A stretch of DNA of 39,551 nucleotides from Clostridiales bacterium. Its GTDB lineage: Bacteria > Bacillota > Clostridia > Lachnospirales > Lachnospiraceae. Below the pieces are notes generated by a model. It had not been told where the DNA came from. It saw only the letters and a list, made by a program, of their open reading frames with translations, and ran no database searches. The stretch's first letter is position 1. Every line of letters begins with the position of its first letter. Location: NCBI GenBank assembly GCA_020859995.1, contig JAJBVE010000001.1, forward strand, positions 1-39,551, read 5' to 3'. Positions 1 to 8,072 of this stretch are shown here, one piece after another. Both the position numbers and the translations under genes were made by a program.

Positions 1-49
1 CACAGGACTTTGACTCCTGGATTCGCCGGTTCGAATCCGGCTAGCCCAG
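1..49 (+). tRNA. tRNA-Gln (anticodon TTG), 3' part only
   Basis: The 3' two-thirds of a tRNA are readable. The anticodon stem CAGGA/TCCTG (3-7 and 15-19) encloses a 7-nt loop with anticodon TTG at 10-12. A short variable loop follows, then T-stem GCCGG/CCGGC (25-29 and 37-41) with loop TTCGAAT, then the acceptor strand TAGCCCA (42-48) and discriminator G49. The 5' part lies outside the window. The tRNA abuts the serine recombinase gene on the opposite strand, so it is very probably the prophage integration target or its attL-side remnant. Confidence 0.9.
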
Positions 50-1578
50 CTTAAGCCGTCACAGTCGAACACACCCGACGTGGTGGCTTTTTCAGTGTTT
101 TCAGTGCTTTGAATGTCGCTCAGTGATATGGTGGTGGTGTCTCCGCCGTAGTTAAATGCGATTTTTATATAGTCATCATACAGGAAAATGGCATTGATAA
201 ATGTCTTTACCAGACGCTTCTGACAATCTCGATCTTTCAGATCCATCTTTCTGAATTCTTCAAGGAAAAAAAGAATATGTTCTTTTGTCAGCTTAAGCCC
301 TTTCTTTAATTCTATTTCAGAAAGAGCCTTTTTTATTGCCGCTTTCTGGCTGTCCAGCTCTTCCATGCGGCATGTTATTGACTCATTAAGCACACCCGCT
401 TCTATAGCGCGTGTAAGATTTGATGTGCCTTTTTCAACGTCTGCAAGCTGTTTTTGCAGAGCCCTCACCCGTTCTTGATCTGCATCCTGGCTAAGATAGT
501 ATCGCCATGTGCTTTCAGCGATAAATTTTATCAGTTCGTCATTCTGCAATATGTCAGCGATTGTAGTAAGCACCATATTTTCAATATAATCTTGTCGCAC
601 CGGTTTTTTCTGGCAGATGGTATTATCTTTTATATGTGTCCCACAGGCATAATAGCCATATTTTATTTTCTTGCGATTGTATCCGCTCTTTCCGGACATG
701 GGAGATCCGCAGTATCCGCAAAATAATTTATCAGTCAGTAGATAATCGGAGTAACTCCATCTGTGTGACGGCATTCTATGATTTGTCTGCAGCATCTGTT
801 GTACTTTATAAAATAATTCCGGTTCGATAATGGCTGGTACCGCATTCTCATCCCGGATAAGGTCTTTGTATACATATATGCCAATGTACTTTTCATTTTT
901 CAGCAGTGTCGGGAGACTGCTTTTTGTAAATGGCTTTCCTTTACTTGTCCGGTATCCGTTCTCATTCAGATAGTGCATAATTTCAAATGTTGTTTCGCCC
1001 GCTGCGTATTTTTCAAAAATCATTTTGACAACAGGAGCAGTGTCCGGATCAATCTCAAAGGTCTTGTCGGGAGCTACACGATAACCAAGAGGGATCTGAC
1101 CGCCTATGGCATGGTGTTTCTTTGCGCTTTCATAAAGACCGCGCTGGACATTTTGCGACAGTTGCAGACTGTAGTATTCTGCCATGCCTTCCAGTACAGA
1201 TTCCAGAATTACGCCTTCCGGGCCGTCTGCAATATTTTCTGCAACGTACTCCACGCGCACGCCCTGTTTTTTTGCCCGGTATTTATTAAATGTGATTTCT
1301 TCACGATTCCGCCCAAACCGGTCTACTTTCCAGACAATGATCACACTAAACTGTTTTTTCGCACAGTCGGAGAGCATCTGCTGGAATTCGTCTCTATTAT
1401 CATTTCGACCGGTCATAGCTCGGTCAATGTACTCATGGATGATATTGTACCCTTTAGCGTCTGCATATGCCTTTGCGGCTGCAAGCTGCCCCTCAATGGA
1501 TTGTTCACCCTGGTTATGCGATGAATATCGGGCATAGATTACGGCAGTTTCATTTTTAGCTTTTTTCTTTGCACTCAA
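1..1578 (-). CDS. Large serine recombinase (prophage integrase), C-terminus runs off the window
   Basis: Site-specific recombinase that would integrate and excise the prophage. Read on the minus strand from TTG at 1578-1576, with an AAGGAG-type site about 11 nt upstream; no in-frame ATG lies near. The N-terminal resolvase domain (about residues 10-150) holds YARYSS with the catalytic Ser and the VDRFGRNR motif. It is followed by a recombinase domain (about 170-290), a zinc ribbon beginning FCGYCGSPMSG with later Cys in YYACG, and a charged coiled-coil region (about 370-450). The family usually has about 500-550 residues; 526 codons are open here with no stop. The last 17 or so codons are antisense to tRNA-Gln, so the true C-terminus is encoded at or beyond the attachment site. 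It probably shares a transcript with the repressor gene 62 nt upstream. Confidence 0.9.
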   Translation of the reverse strand, partial: MSAKKKAKNETAVIYARYSSHNQGEQSIEGQLAAAKAYADAKGYNIIHEYIDRAMTGRNDNRDEFQQMLSDCAKKQFSVIIVWKVDRFGRNREEITFNKYRAKKQGVRVEYVAENIADGPEGVILESVLEGMAEYYSLQLSQNVQRGLYESAKKHHAIGGQIPLGYRVAPDKTFEIDPDTAPVVKMIFEKYAAGETTFEIMHYLNENGYRTSKGKPFTKSSLPTLLKNEKYIGIYVYKDLIRDENAVPAIIEPELFYKVQQMLQTNHRMPSHRWSYSDYLLTDKLFCGYCGSPMSGKSGYNRKKIKYGYYACGTHIKDNTICQKKPVRQDYIENMVLTTIADILQNDELIKFIAESTWRYYLSQDADQERVRALQKQLADVEKGTSNLTRAIEAGVLNESITCRMEELDSQKAAIKKALSEIELKKGLKLTKEHILFFLEEFRKMDLKDRDCQKRLVKTFINAIFLYDDYIKIAFNYGGDTTTISLSDIQSTENTEKATTSGVFDCDGLSWASRIRTGESRSQSPV

Positions 1579-1590
1579 TTCTTGTGTCGC

Positions 1591-1655
1591 TCCTTTGCTC
1601 TATGTAAAATCGACTTTAATTGTATTTCGTGTCCTTTGCACTATGCGAAATTGAC
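1591..1655 (-). repeat. Imperfect 24-bp direct repeat at the repressor/integrase junction
   Basis: The segments 1591-1614 and 1632-1655 match at about 20 of 24 positions (both contain TCCTTTGC and CTATG on the + strand). On the coding strand one copy covers the repressor's last codons and stop, and the other covers the integrase ribosome-binding site. This looks like a small local duplication. It could also be a protein-binding or RNA element; the sequence does not decide. Confidence 0.5.
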
Positions 1656-2108
1656 TGTCTTTTTCTTATACTTGTCGTTGGTTAAGATGCCTTCGATATA
1701 CGACTCTATGCGCACTTTATCGATGTCATCTAACTGGTCATATAGTTTGATAATTTGGGCATGCCTATCATCTTTTCCTTTTCTTGCATTATCTGCGACA
1801 GCCCTTTCAAAAAATGCCGTTTTTTGAACATCCCCGTTGAAATATTCCATAACCGGTTTTGCAAGATAAGCTATAAGGTCAGGGTCGGTGTAATCGGTCG
1901 GATCATCTGTGCGGCCTAATAGATAATCTGTGGATACACCAAATACTTCCGCAATTAATTTCACAGTTTCACCTCTCGGAGTAGCATTGTTTTTCCCCCA
2001 TGTCGATATGGTGCCTCTGGTGGTATTAAGCGTATTTGCCATCCTTTGGGAGCATGGTTCAATTTTTCTCTGTTCACACAGGTTCACATAGCGTTCATAA
2101 AATGTCAT
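1641..2108 (-). CDS. CI-like phage repressor (XRE-family HTH)
   Basis: Probable lysogeny repressor of 155 residues. The N-terminal helix-turn-helix (about residues 1-65) reads MTFYERYVNLCEQRKIEP, then a TRGTISTWGKNNATPRG recognition-helix region and VFGVSTDYLLGRTDDP, a classic XRE/Cro-CI ending. The acidic C-terminal half has no visible Ser-Lys protease motif, so RecA-type self-cleavage is not indicated. The ATG at 2108 is chosen because AAGGAG lies 7 nt upstream; an in-frame ATG 30 nt further up lacks such a site. It diverges from the rightward promoter at 2164-2192, next to the operator-like repeats it probably binds. Confidence 0.88.
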   Translation of the reverse strand: MTFYERYVNLCEQRKIEPCSQRMANTLNTTRGTISTWGKNNATPRGETVKLIAEVFGVSTDYLLGRTDDPTDYTDPDLIAYLAKPVMEYFNGDVQKTAFFERAVADNARKGKDDRHAQIIKLYDQLDDIDKVRIESYIEGILTNDKYKKKTVNFA

Positions 2109-2149
2109 GATTTGTCTCCTTGTAAAAGTATTTAACATGGTAAAAAAAA

Positions 2150-2210
2150 TTTAACTGAACATCTTGACAAGTTAAAAAACATGAACTATACTGTGTGTAG
2201 TTCAGTTAAA
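2150..2210 (+). promoter_or_regulatory. Rightward early promoter with flanking inverted operator-like repeats
   Basis: A near-consensus sigma-A promoter: TTGACA at 2164-2169, a 17-nt spacer, TATACT at 2187-2192. It is bracketed by a perfect 11-bp inverted pair, TTTAACTGAAC (2150-2160) and GTTCAGTTAAA (2200-2210). A related GTTAA...GAAC element lies within the spacer (2171-2186). Another CAGTT...AACTG palindrome is found downstream at 2301-2320. The position between repressor and Cro-like gene makes this the likely lysis-lysogeny control region. Confidence 0.85.
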
Positions 2211-2363
2211 GATTATTTACTGGCAAGAAAAAATGAACTTTTGGCAGGCCATAATTCTTGCGACACTGGTAAATATTAGTGCAAATTGATTATATCACAT
2301 CAGTTAAAAATCTTCAACTGTGCAGAGTTAAAGTTTTTCATCTTAAGCAAAGGAGGTATGCGC

Positions 2364-2636
2364 ATGAACCTAAACGAGGACTGGACGGCTGAAATCATTG
2401 GTCAGATGCACAAGTACCGGATCACCGGTGTACAGCTGGCAGAAGAGTGCAACAACCCGTATGGGGAGCGGTATGACAAGACCGGGTACTCTTCCGCGTA
2501 TTTGTCTATGGTGCTGAATGGGCGTAAAAAATTTGAATCCGATGAAGCAAAAGATAATACGAAACGCACGATCCAAGCAGCGCTTGACCGGATGATCGAA
2601 AAGATTAAGGGCGAGTCCGATTATGCCACACAGTAA
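2364..2636 (+). CDS. Small Cro-like DNA-binding protein
   Basis: First rightward gene after the repressor, 90 residues. The pattern ITGVQLAEECN...GYSSAYLSMVLNGRKK (about residues 20-60) fits a helix-turn-helix in which LSMVLNGRK resembles the XRE recognition helix and turn. The basic, helical C-terminus follows. The ATG at 2364 is chosen because GGAGG sits 7 nt upstream; the ATG at 2358 is too close to it. By position it could act as Cro or as an early activator; this is inference from context and fold pattern only. Confidence 0.75.
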   Translation: MNLNEDWTAEIIGQMHKYRITGVQLAEECNNPYGERYDKTGYSSAYLSMVLNGRKKFESDEAKDNTKRTIQAALDRMIEKIKGESDYATQ

Positions 2637-2784
2637 CATAGACATTTCTCAGATTCCAGAAGTGGAAGTTCGGAATTTGAGCAGCACATTTCTTGCAGCC
2701 GTCATACGCTACTACGACGACCCGGAACACCTTAAGGCATTTGAGAACTGGCAGCGTGAGAGAAAGGGGCAGAAAAACGGGTAA
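2623..2784 (+). CDS. Small early phage protein, function unknown (53 aa)
   Basis: A 53-residue acidic/basic helical protein starting MPHSNIDISQIPEVEVRN and ending KGQKNG. Its ATG lies 14 nt inside the end of the Cro-like gene, so the two are probably translationally coupled. Stop codon at 2782-2784. No domain is recognised. It has no Cys cluster or membrane segment. Confidence 0.65.
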   Translation: MPHSNIDISQIPEVEVRNLSSTFLAAVIRYYDDPEHLKAFENWQRERKGQKNG

Positions 2785-2818
2785 CTATAAAAAATGTAAA
2801 TATAAGGAGGCAAACATC

Positions 2819-3283
2819 ATGGCACAGTTATCAGTAACTATTGAGACCCCGGAACTCGCTAAGGCAATCAACCATCTGGCGGATGCCATAAGCCTTGCAA
2901 GCAAACCACAGGATTATGCGGAATCCCTCGCAGATGCAGCCACACATGCAGAGAAGGCTTTCCCCGCAAGTTCGGCTGACGGAGTATTTACAGGAACGCT
3001 TGCAACACCAGCTTCCACATCCGCTCCAGCTATTTCCACGGAAGCAGCAGCCGCAGCGCCGATGCCTGCTCCAGTGGAACAGGCTACACTACCTGCACAG
3101 ATGGACAAGGTATACACGCTGGACGAGCTTTCCACAGCGTCGGCAGACTTGATTGACAAGGGCAAGATGCAACAGATCATGAGCATTATCCAGAAGTATG
3201 GAGTTAAGGCGATTAACCAGCTTCGTCCGGATCAGTTTGCAGCATACGCGGCGGACATTAGGGGAATTGGCGCGAAAATCTGA
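2819..3283 (+). CDS. Phage protein of unknown function with Ala/Pro-rich middle (154 aa)
   Basis: Starts at ATG 2819 behind a strong AAGGAGG. There are three parts: a helical N-terminus (MAQLSVTIETPELAKAINHL), an Ala/Pro/Thr-rich low-complexity linker (about residues 45-95), and a conserved-looking C-terminal helical domain (about 100-154, YTLDELSTASADLIDKGK to IGAKI). The same kind of protein recurs directly upstream of DUF2800 genes in Clostridia phages, as far as I recall, suggesting a role in the recombination/replication set. It has no catalytic motif that I can see. Confidence 0.75.
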   Translation: MAQLSVTIETPELAKAINHLADAISLASKPQDYAESLADAATHAEKAFPASSADGVFTGTLATPASTSAPAISTEAAAAAPMPAPVEQATLPAQMDKVYTLDELSTASADLIDKGKMQQIMSIIQKYGVKAINQLRPDQFAAYAADIRGIGAKI

Positions 3284-3300
3284 GAGAGGAGGATGCGGGC

Positions 3301-4545
3301 ATGCCAACATTACACGCAAAGTGCTCCGCGTCTGCGTCCCATCGATGGATCAACTGTACAGCGGCTCCTACATATGAGATGCAATTCCCGCAGGGAGAAA
3401 CAAGCATCTATGCACGGGAGGGTACGCTGGCTCATCAGTTCGCGGAGCTAGCAGCGCAGTATAATTTTAATCTGGTCACAAAACGGACGCGGACCACACG
3501 GATCAAAAAGCTCCAGGCGGAAGAGTTGTATAACGAGGAGATGCTTAAGACATCCGAGTTTTATGCGGAGTATCTTTACCAGAAGTCAATGACGTTTCCA
3601 TCTAAGCCACATGTGGCGACAGAGGTGCGAGTGGACTTCTCCGAGTATGTACCGGAAGGATTTGGTACCTGCGACTGTATCATGATCGGCGGGAACACGC
3701 TCCACATTACAGATTACAAGCACGGGAAAGGCGTCCCGGTATCAGCGGAGAACAACTCACAGATGCGGCTTTATGCACTTGGAGCACTGAACCAGTATGC
3801 GATGATCTACGGTGAGACGATCGAAAAGGTATCCATGGCGATTGTGCAGCCGCGGATCACAGAGGATGTGAGCGAAGAGGCTTTGACGGTCGAGGAGCTC
3901 CTGGCATGGGGTGAATGGCTGAAACCGATCGCAAGGGAAGCGCAGAGTGGCCCCGGTACATTTAAGCCAGGTGAGTGGTGCAGGTTCTGTAACGGCCGCG
4001 CCGTATGCGCGGCAAGAGCACAGTATTACATGGAGCTGGAGGCATACGAAAATTCGGTACCGGAAGGGAGCCTGACACCGGAGCAGCTATTTGAGATGGA
4101 CAAGGTAGCGATCCTCCGCGGCGAGAAGCCTACAACTCTGACTGACGCCGAAGTGGGTGATTTGCTCATTCGCGGAAAGGAACTGGCAAAGTGGCTCGGT
4201 GACCTGCAGGACTATGCGCTCAATGCAATTTTGGACGGCAAAGTAATCCCAGGCTGGAAGCTTGTGGAGGGACGCAGCGATCGGAAGTTCACGGATATGG
4301 ATGCAGTGATCGAGAGGTTCAAAGTGGCCGGATATGAAGAGGCTATGCTATACGAGCGCAAGCCGAAGACCCTTACGGCACTTGAAAAGCTGATGGGGAA
4401 GAAGGATTTTGCTGAGAAGATCGGAAGTCCTGGGCAACCGGACAGTCTCGTTATGAAAGCGCCGGGGAAACCTACACTTGTGGAGGTGTCGGATAAGCGC
4501 GAGGCGTACAATTCGGCGGCGGCAGATGCTGCAGGCCTCACGTGA
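3301..4545 (+). CDS. DUF2800 protein, Cas4/RecB-like PD-(D/E)XK nuclease
   Basis: A 414-residue phage recombination-type nuclease. Motifs fit the PD-(D/E)XK fold: Glu108 in a beta strand, Asp125 in GTCDCIMIGG, then ITDYKHGKG with Asp138 and Lys140, and a downstream QMRLYALGAL helix. A cysteine group CRFC...VC (228, 231, 237), possibly with Cys19 upstream, resembles the Fe-S cluster of Cas4/AddB enzymes. DUF2800 proteins sit in phage replication/recombination modules, commonly next to a DUF2815 ssDNA-binding protein, as here. The start is the ATG at 3301 with GAGAGGAGG about 9 nt upstream. Its stop overlaps the next start by 4 nt. Confidence 0.88.
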   Translation: MPTLHAKCSASASHRWINCTAAPTYEMQFPQGETSIYAREGTLAHQFAELAAQYNFNLVTKRTRTTRIKKLQAEELYNEEMLKTSEFYAEYLYQKSMTFPSKPHVATEVRVDFSEYVPEGFGTCDCIMIGGNTLHITDYKHGKGVPVSAENNSQMRLYALGALNQYAMIYGETIEKVSMAIVQPRITEDVSEEALTVEELLAWGEWLKPIAREAQSGPGTFKPGEWCRFCNGRAVCAARAQYYMELEAYENSVPEGSLTPEQLFEMDKVAILRGEKPTTLTDAEVGDLLIRGKELAKWLGDLQDYALNAILDGKVIPGWKLVEGRSDRKFTDMDAVIERFKVAGYEEAMLYERKPKTLTALEKLMGKKDFAEKIGSPGQPDSLVMKAPGKPTLVEVSDKREAYNSAAADAAGLT

Positions 4546-4982
4546 CGTACTTGGACATACGGGAAGAACCGATAGGGCTTTTCTATCCGACAAATGATTA
4601 CAGGAGCGGTCGCATGGAACTATATTTTCCCTGCGCGCTCGACCCGAACAGAGGTCTGACCATGCAGCAGCTACGGAAGTTCTTCAAACTCTGCCTGCGA
4701 TATCAGCACGAGAGGACGGAGAATGAAAAGTCCGTGCATGAGCTGGAGCAGTATCTTGCGGATTACGTACTGGCCTGCAAGAATGCTGCCGAGAGTATGG
4801 AAGACTATCTTAAACGTAATTTGCTGGATCCGAAAAATTTCATCGACAAAGAAGAACGCAGACGCGTAAAAGAACAAAACGCAAGACTGTACAAAGAACT
4901 GAAAAATGCGGGAAAGCTCTATGAGCGTTCCATGAAGATTCTGACAATCTGGGCAGATATGAAAAAACAATATTCTATGTAA
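4542..4982 (+). CDS. Phage protein of unknown function between DUF2800 and DUF2815 (146 aa)
   Basis: A charged, largely helical protein (about residues 50-146 coiled-coil-like, Lys/Glu-rich) of no recognised family. Two starts are possible. GTG at 4542 overlaps the previous stop (GTGA) and would be coupled. ATG at 4614 begins MELYFPCALDPNRG and has AGGAG 7 nt upstream, so it may be the real start (122 residues). The gene probably belongs to the recombination/replication set, judging only by its neighbours. Confidence 0.7.
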   Translation: MTYLDIREEPIGLFYPTNDYRSGRMELYFPCALDPNRGLTMQQLRKFFKLCLRYQHERTENEKSVHELEQYLADYVLACKNAAESMEDYLKRNLLDPKNFIDKEERRRVKEQNARLYKELKNAGKLYERSMKILTIWADMKKQYSM

Positions 4983-5003
4983 ACCACGAAAGGAGATAAC
5001 GCT

Positions 5004-5654
5004 ATGTACAACAATGACCCGAAGAGAGTAGCAACTGGCGAGGTTCGCTTATCGTACGCGCATCTGAATGAGCCGTATGCAAATCCGCAGAATCCCGGCC
5101 AGAAGCCGCGCTATTCTGTTACCATGCTGATCCCGAAAACCGATACAGCGACAAAGCAGGGGATTACAGACGCTATGAATGCATCTTATGAGTACGGTGT
5201 GGAGAATAAATGGAAAGGTGCGCGGCCAAGCATGAAAAGCCCGCTGATCTATGATGGGGACGGTGTCCGCCCGAACGGGCAGCCATTTGGTCCCGAGTGT
5301 AAGGGCTGCTGGGTGATCACGGCAAGCACAGGCCGCAAGCCGCATGTCTGCGACATTAACAATCCAAACACGGAGCTCCTTCCGCAGGACGTCTATTCTG
5401 GCATGTATGCCCGCGTGACGATGAGTTTTTACAATCCTGCGCAGGGTAACCCGGTAGCCTGCTCCTTGGACAATGTCTTTAAGACCCGTGATGGCGAGCC
5501 GCTTTCCGGTGGTCCGTCCGCGATGCAGGATTATGCAGGGCTTGGTGTAACCCCGACACCCACTGGACAGACAGCGATGTATGCCAATGCGCAGGGAGCA
5601 ACGCCGGTATATCCTGTGGGTACGATCAATCCGCTTACCGGTCTTCCGATGTAA
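5004..5654 (+). CDS. DUF2815 ssDNA-binding protein (OB-fold, gp2.5-like)
   Basis: A 216-residue protein of the DUF2815 family, which is placed with OB-fold single-strand DNA-binding proteins. The conserved opening (TGEVRLSYAHLNEPY, then KPRYSVTMLIPK) and a mid-protein block of basic and aromatic residues are visible, ending in a flexible Gly/Pro/Thr-rich tail (about residues 160-216). It probably protects ssDNA during phage replication and works with the DUF2800 nuclease upstream and the polymerase downstream. Start ATG 5004 with AAAGGAGA upstream. Confidence 0.85.
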   Translation: MYNNDPKRVATGEVRLSYAHLNEPYANPQNPGQKPRYSVTMLIPKTDTATKQGITDAMNASYEYGVENKWKGARPSMKSPLIYDGDGVRPNGQPFGPECKGCWVITASTGRKPHVCDINNPNTELLPQDVYSGMYARVTMSFYNPAQGNPVACSLDNVFKTRDGEPLSGGPSAMQDYAGLGVTPTPTGQTAMYANAQGATPVYPVGTINPLTGLPM

Positions 5655-5755
5655 GCGTTCTTTGATAGACGACGCGCTCCCGAACCGGGCAACGGAAATT
5701 GAAAGTAAGCTAAGTCTATAACAGAGATGAATCCCGCACGTGTGTGCAACACAAC

Positions 5756-5792
5756 GGGAACCGGTAGAGGAGCACACGCTGAGCCGGTTCCC
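5756..5792 (+). promoter_or_regulatory. Stem-loop in the leader of the DNA polymerase gene
   Basis: A perfect 9-bp inverted repeat, GGGAACCGG (5756-5764) and CCGGTTCCC (5784-5792), with a 19-nt loop in the 162-nt gap before the polymerase gene. It ends 12 nt before the polymerase ribosome site (AGAGGAGG, 5802-5809). No T-run follows, so it is not a simple terminator; a translational or mRNA-stability role is possible. Nothing else is recognised in this gap. Confidence 0.5.
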
Positions 5793-5816
5793 AAACCACA
5801 AAGAGGAGGCGATATT

Positions 5817-7820
5817 GTGGTGCATCATTTATCAATCGACCTGGAGACTTACTCCGAGGCTCCGATCGCAAAGACAGGAGCGCAGCGGTATGTCGCAGAT
5901 CCGAGTTTCGAAATTCTTCTGTTCGCTTATTCAGTGGACGGTTCCCCGGTACAAATAATCGATATGGCACAGGGCGAGGAAGTACCCCAGGATCTTATTC
6001 GGGCACTTCACAATCCGCAATACATTAAACATGCGTATAATGCACCGTTCGAGTTTGCCTGCTTGTCAAAGTATTACAGCCCCATGAATCCGGCGCAGTG
6101 GCGGTGCACGATGTTCCACGGTCTATACTGCGGTTACACCGCAGGACTGGACGCGACGGGCAAAGCGCTGGGACTTCCGGAGGACAAGCAGAAACTGAAT
6201 ACGGGCAAGGCACTGATCCGCTACTTCTGCGTACCCTGTAAGCCTACAAAGGCCAACGGGGGCCGGACACGGAACTATCCGCATCATGACCTGGACAAGT
6301 GGAAGCTCTTTAAAGAGTATTGCTGTCAGGATGTCGTAACAGAAATGGAGATCGAGCGAAGGCTATCAGCCTTCCCCGTTCCGGATTTTGTGCAAAAGCA
6401 GTGGGAAACAGATCTGACCATCAATACCCGCGGCGTGGCGGTCGATATGCCTTTTGTGCAGGGGGCGCTGAAAATTGGTGACGAAGTACGGACGGAGCTG
6501 ATGAATGAAGCGCGGAGGATAACCGAGCTGGACAACCCAAACAGCGTCAAGCAGATCATGGATTGGATGAACAAGACGTCTGATGATGTTGAGCTGACGG
6601 ATCTCCGGAAAGACACGGTAAGTAAGATGCTACAGAATGATGACATCCCGGAAGGCAGGGATGATGTGCGGAGGATGCTGGAGATCCGGCAGGAGCTGGG
6701 AAAGACCAGTACGAAGAAGTATGACGCAATCTCCACCTGTGTTTGTCCGGACGGACGCGTGAGAGGGCTGCTGCAATTCTACGGAGCAAATCGTACGGGG
6801 CGCTGGGCGGGGCGTCTGGTGCAGGTGCAGAATCTTCCACGGACATACACAAAGGCCATTGAGACGGCGCGTACGCTTGTCAGAAGGGGCAAAAAAGACG
6901 CATTAAGGGTAATTTACGGAAGTGTACCTGATACACTTTCACAGCTCATCAGGACGGCATTTGTGGCGAGCCCCGGCAATAAGTTGGTCGATGCGGACTT
7001 CTCCGCGATAGAGGCGCGTGTGATCTCGTGGCTGGCTGGGGAAGAGTGGAGGCTGGAGGTGTTTCGGACGCACGGCAAGATCTATGAGGCGTCTGCATCA
7101 CAGATGTTTGGAGTGCCAATCGAAAAGATCAAAAAGGGCAACCCGGAATATGCGCTGCGAGCAAAAGGAAAAGTCGCGGAGCTGGCGCTTGGCTACCAAG
7201 GTAGCGCAGGGGCATTAAAAGCAATGGGCGCTTTGGATATGGGACTATCGGAAGAAGAGTTGCCAGAGATTGTAGATAAGTGGAGGACCGCAAATCCGCA
7301 CATTAAATCGTTGTGGTGGGAGATGGATGCAGCAGTGACACGGGTGATACAGACGGGTACAGCGGAACGAGTTCGGTATGTTGTGTTGGCGCGTGAATAC
7401 GATCCGGTACAGGGCGTTGATTGCTTGACTATAACGTTGCCGTCCTGCAGGAAGCTTTTTTACATCAGTCCCCAGATTGGCGAAAACCGGTTCGGTGGTA
7501 CATCTATCACTTATTTAGGGATGGACCAGAGCACAAAAAAATGGAAGCGGATCGAAACATATGGCGGGAAGCTCGTAGAGAACTGTGTCCAGGCAATCGC
7601 GCGAGATGCGTTGGCGGAAGCAATAGAGCGATTAGAAGCAGCTGGCTTTCCGATTGTATTTCATGTACATGATGAGGTCGTAATTGATATGAAGCCATTT
7701 GCTAATGACGGAGCAATGTTGAAAGCAGTAACAGATATTATGACGCAGCCGCTTACATGGGCCCCCGGACTACCGCTTGGCGCAGATGGCTGGGTGGGGG
7801 ATTTCTTTACAAAGGATTAA
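5817..7820 (+). CDS. Family A DNA polymerase with 3'-5' exonuclease domain
   Basis: Replicative phage DNA polymerase of 667 residues. The N-terminal DnaQ-like exonuclease shows SIDLETYSE (Asp8, Glu10). The polymerase domain has motif A DADFSAIEARVISW (about 392-405), motif B RAKGKVAELALGYQG, and motif C VFHVHDEVVID with HDE at about 618-620. No 5'-nuclease domain is present, as usual for this phage subgroup. The GTG at 5817 is chosen because AGAGGAGG lies 7 nt upstream and the exonuclease motif follows at once; an ATG at 5727 would add 30 residues of unlikely sequence across the stem-loop. It likely works with the VirE-family primase-helicase at 16.6 kb. Confidence 0.93.
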   Translation: MVHHLSIDLETYSEAPIAKTGAQRYVADPSFEILLFAYSVDGSPVQIIDMAQGEEVPQDLIRALHNPQYIKHAYNAPFEFACLSKYYSPMNPAQWRCTMFHGLYCGYTAGLDATGKALGLPEDKQKLNTGKALIRYFCVPCKPTKANGGRTRNYPHHDLDKWKLFKEYCCQDVVTEMEIERRLSAFPVPDFVQKQWETDLTINTRGVAVDMPFVQGALKIGDEVRTELMNEARRITELDNPNSVKQIMDWMNKTSDDVELTDLRKDTVSKMLQNDDIPEGRDDVRRMLEIRQELGKTSTKKYDAISTCVCPDGRVRGLLQFYGANRTGRWAGRLVQVQNLPRTYTKAIETARTLVRRGKKDALRVIYGSVPDTLSQLIRTAFVASPGNKLVDADFSAIEARVISWLAGEEWRLEVFRTHGKIYEASASQMFGVPIEKIKKGNPEYALRAKGKVAELALGYQGSAGALKAMGALDMGLSEEELPEIVDKWRTANPHIKSLWWEMDAAVTRVIQTGTAERVRYVVLAREYDPVQGVDCLTITLPSCRKLFYISPQIGENRFGGTSITYLGMDQSTKKWKRIETYGGKLVENCVQAIARDALAEAIERLEAAGFPIVFHVHDEVVIDMKPFANDGAMLKAVTDIMTQPLTWAPGLPLGADGWVGDFFTKD

Positions 7821-7835
7821 TAAGGAGGAGCAATT

Positions 7836-8072
7836 ATGGGAAACGAAGTTTATTCAAAATCATACTGGAACAAATTTTTTACAAAGATGGCAATGTATCT
7901 TGCAATAATTGCAATGGCCGCTATCCTGCTTGGCACTCTGGCTATGCCGGTTGTACTGTCTGTAGTCTACAGTGTTAAATGGATGTTTCTGTATCCGGTC
8001 TATCTCATTCTTTCCATTACAATTTTATGCTTTATTGGGAAATTGGAGCCTAAGGAGGACAAGAAATCGTGA
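7836..8072 (+). CDS. Small two-helix membrane protein (78 aa)
   Basis: A 78-residue protein with two hydrophobic segments (about residues 18-42 and 48-66) and a charged C-terminus EPKEDKKS. Start ATG 7836 with AAGGAGG upstream. It overlaps thyX by 4 nt (GTGA). Function unknown. A small membrane protein inside a replication operon might affect the host envelope or superinfection, but nothing shows this. Confidence 0.7.
   Translation: MGNEVYSKSYWNKFFTKMAMYLAIIAMAAILLGTLAMPVVLSVVYSVKWMFLYPVYLILSITILCFIGKLEPKEDKKS

Noticed and set aside
454-1537. Several open frames on the + strand (90, 183 and 117 residues)
   Set aside because: They are antisense to the serine recombinase, have no ribosome sites and give Cys/Phe-rich, unconvincing proteins.
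2233-2289. An 18-codon hydrophobic leader-peptide frame between the early promoter and the Cro-like gene
   Set aside because: No clear ribosome site and too short to support; mentioned only in case a leader peptide is conserved.
5727-5816. Upstream ATG start for the DNA polymerase
   Set aside because: It would add 30 residues read across the stem-loop with no ribosome site; GTG 5817 has AGAGGAGG 7 nt upstream and leads straight into the exonuclease motif.
5049-5828. 259-residue minus-strand frame
   Set aside because: Antisense to the DUF2815 gene and polymerase leader; Arg/His/Cys-rich without motifs.
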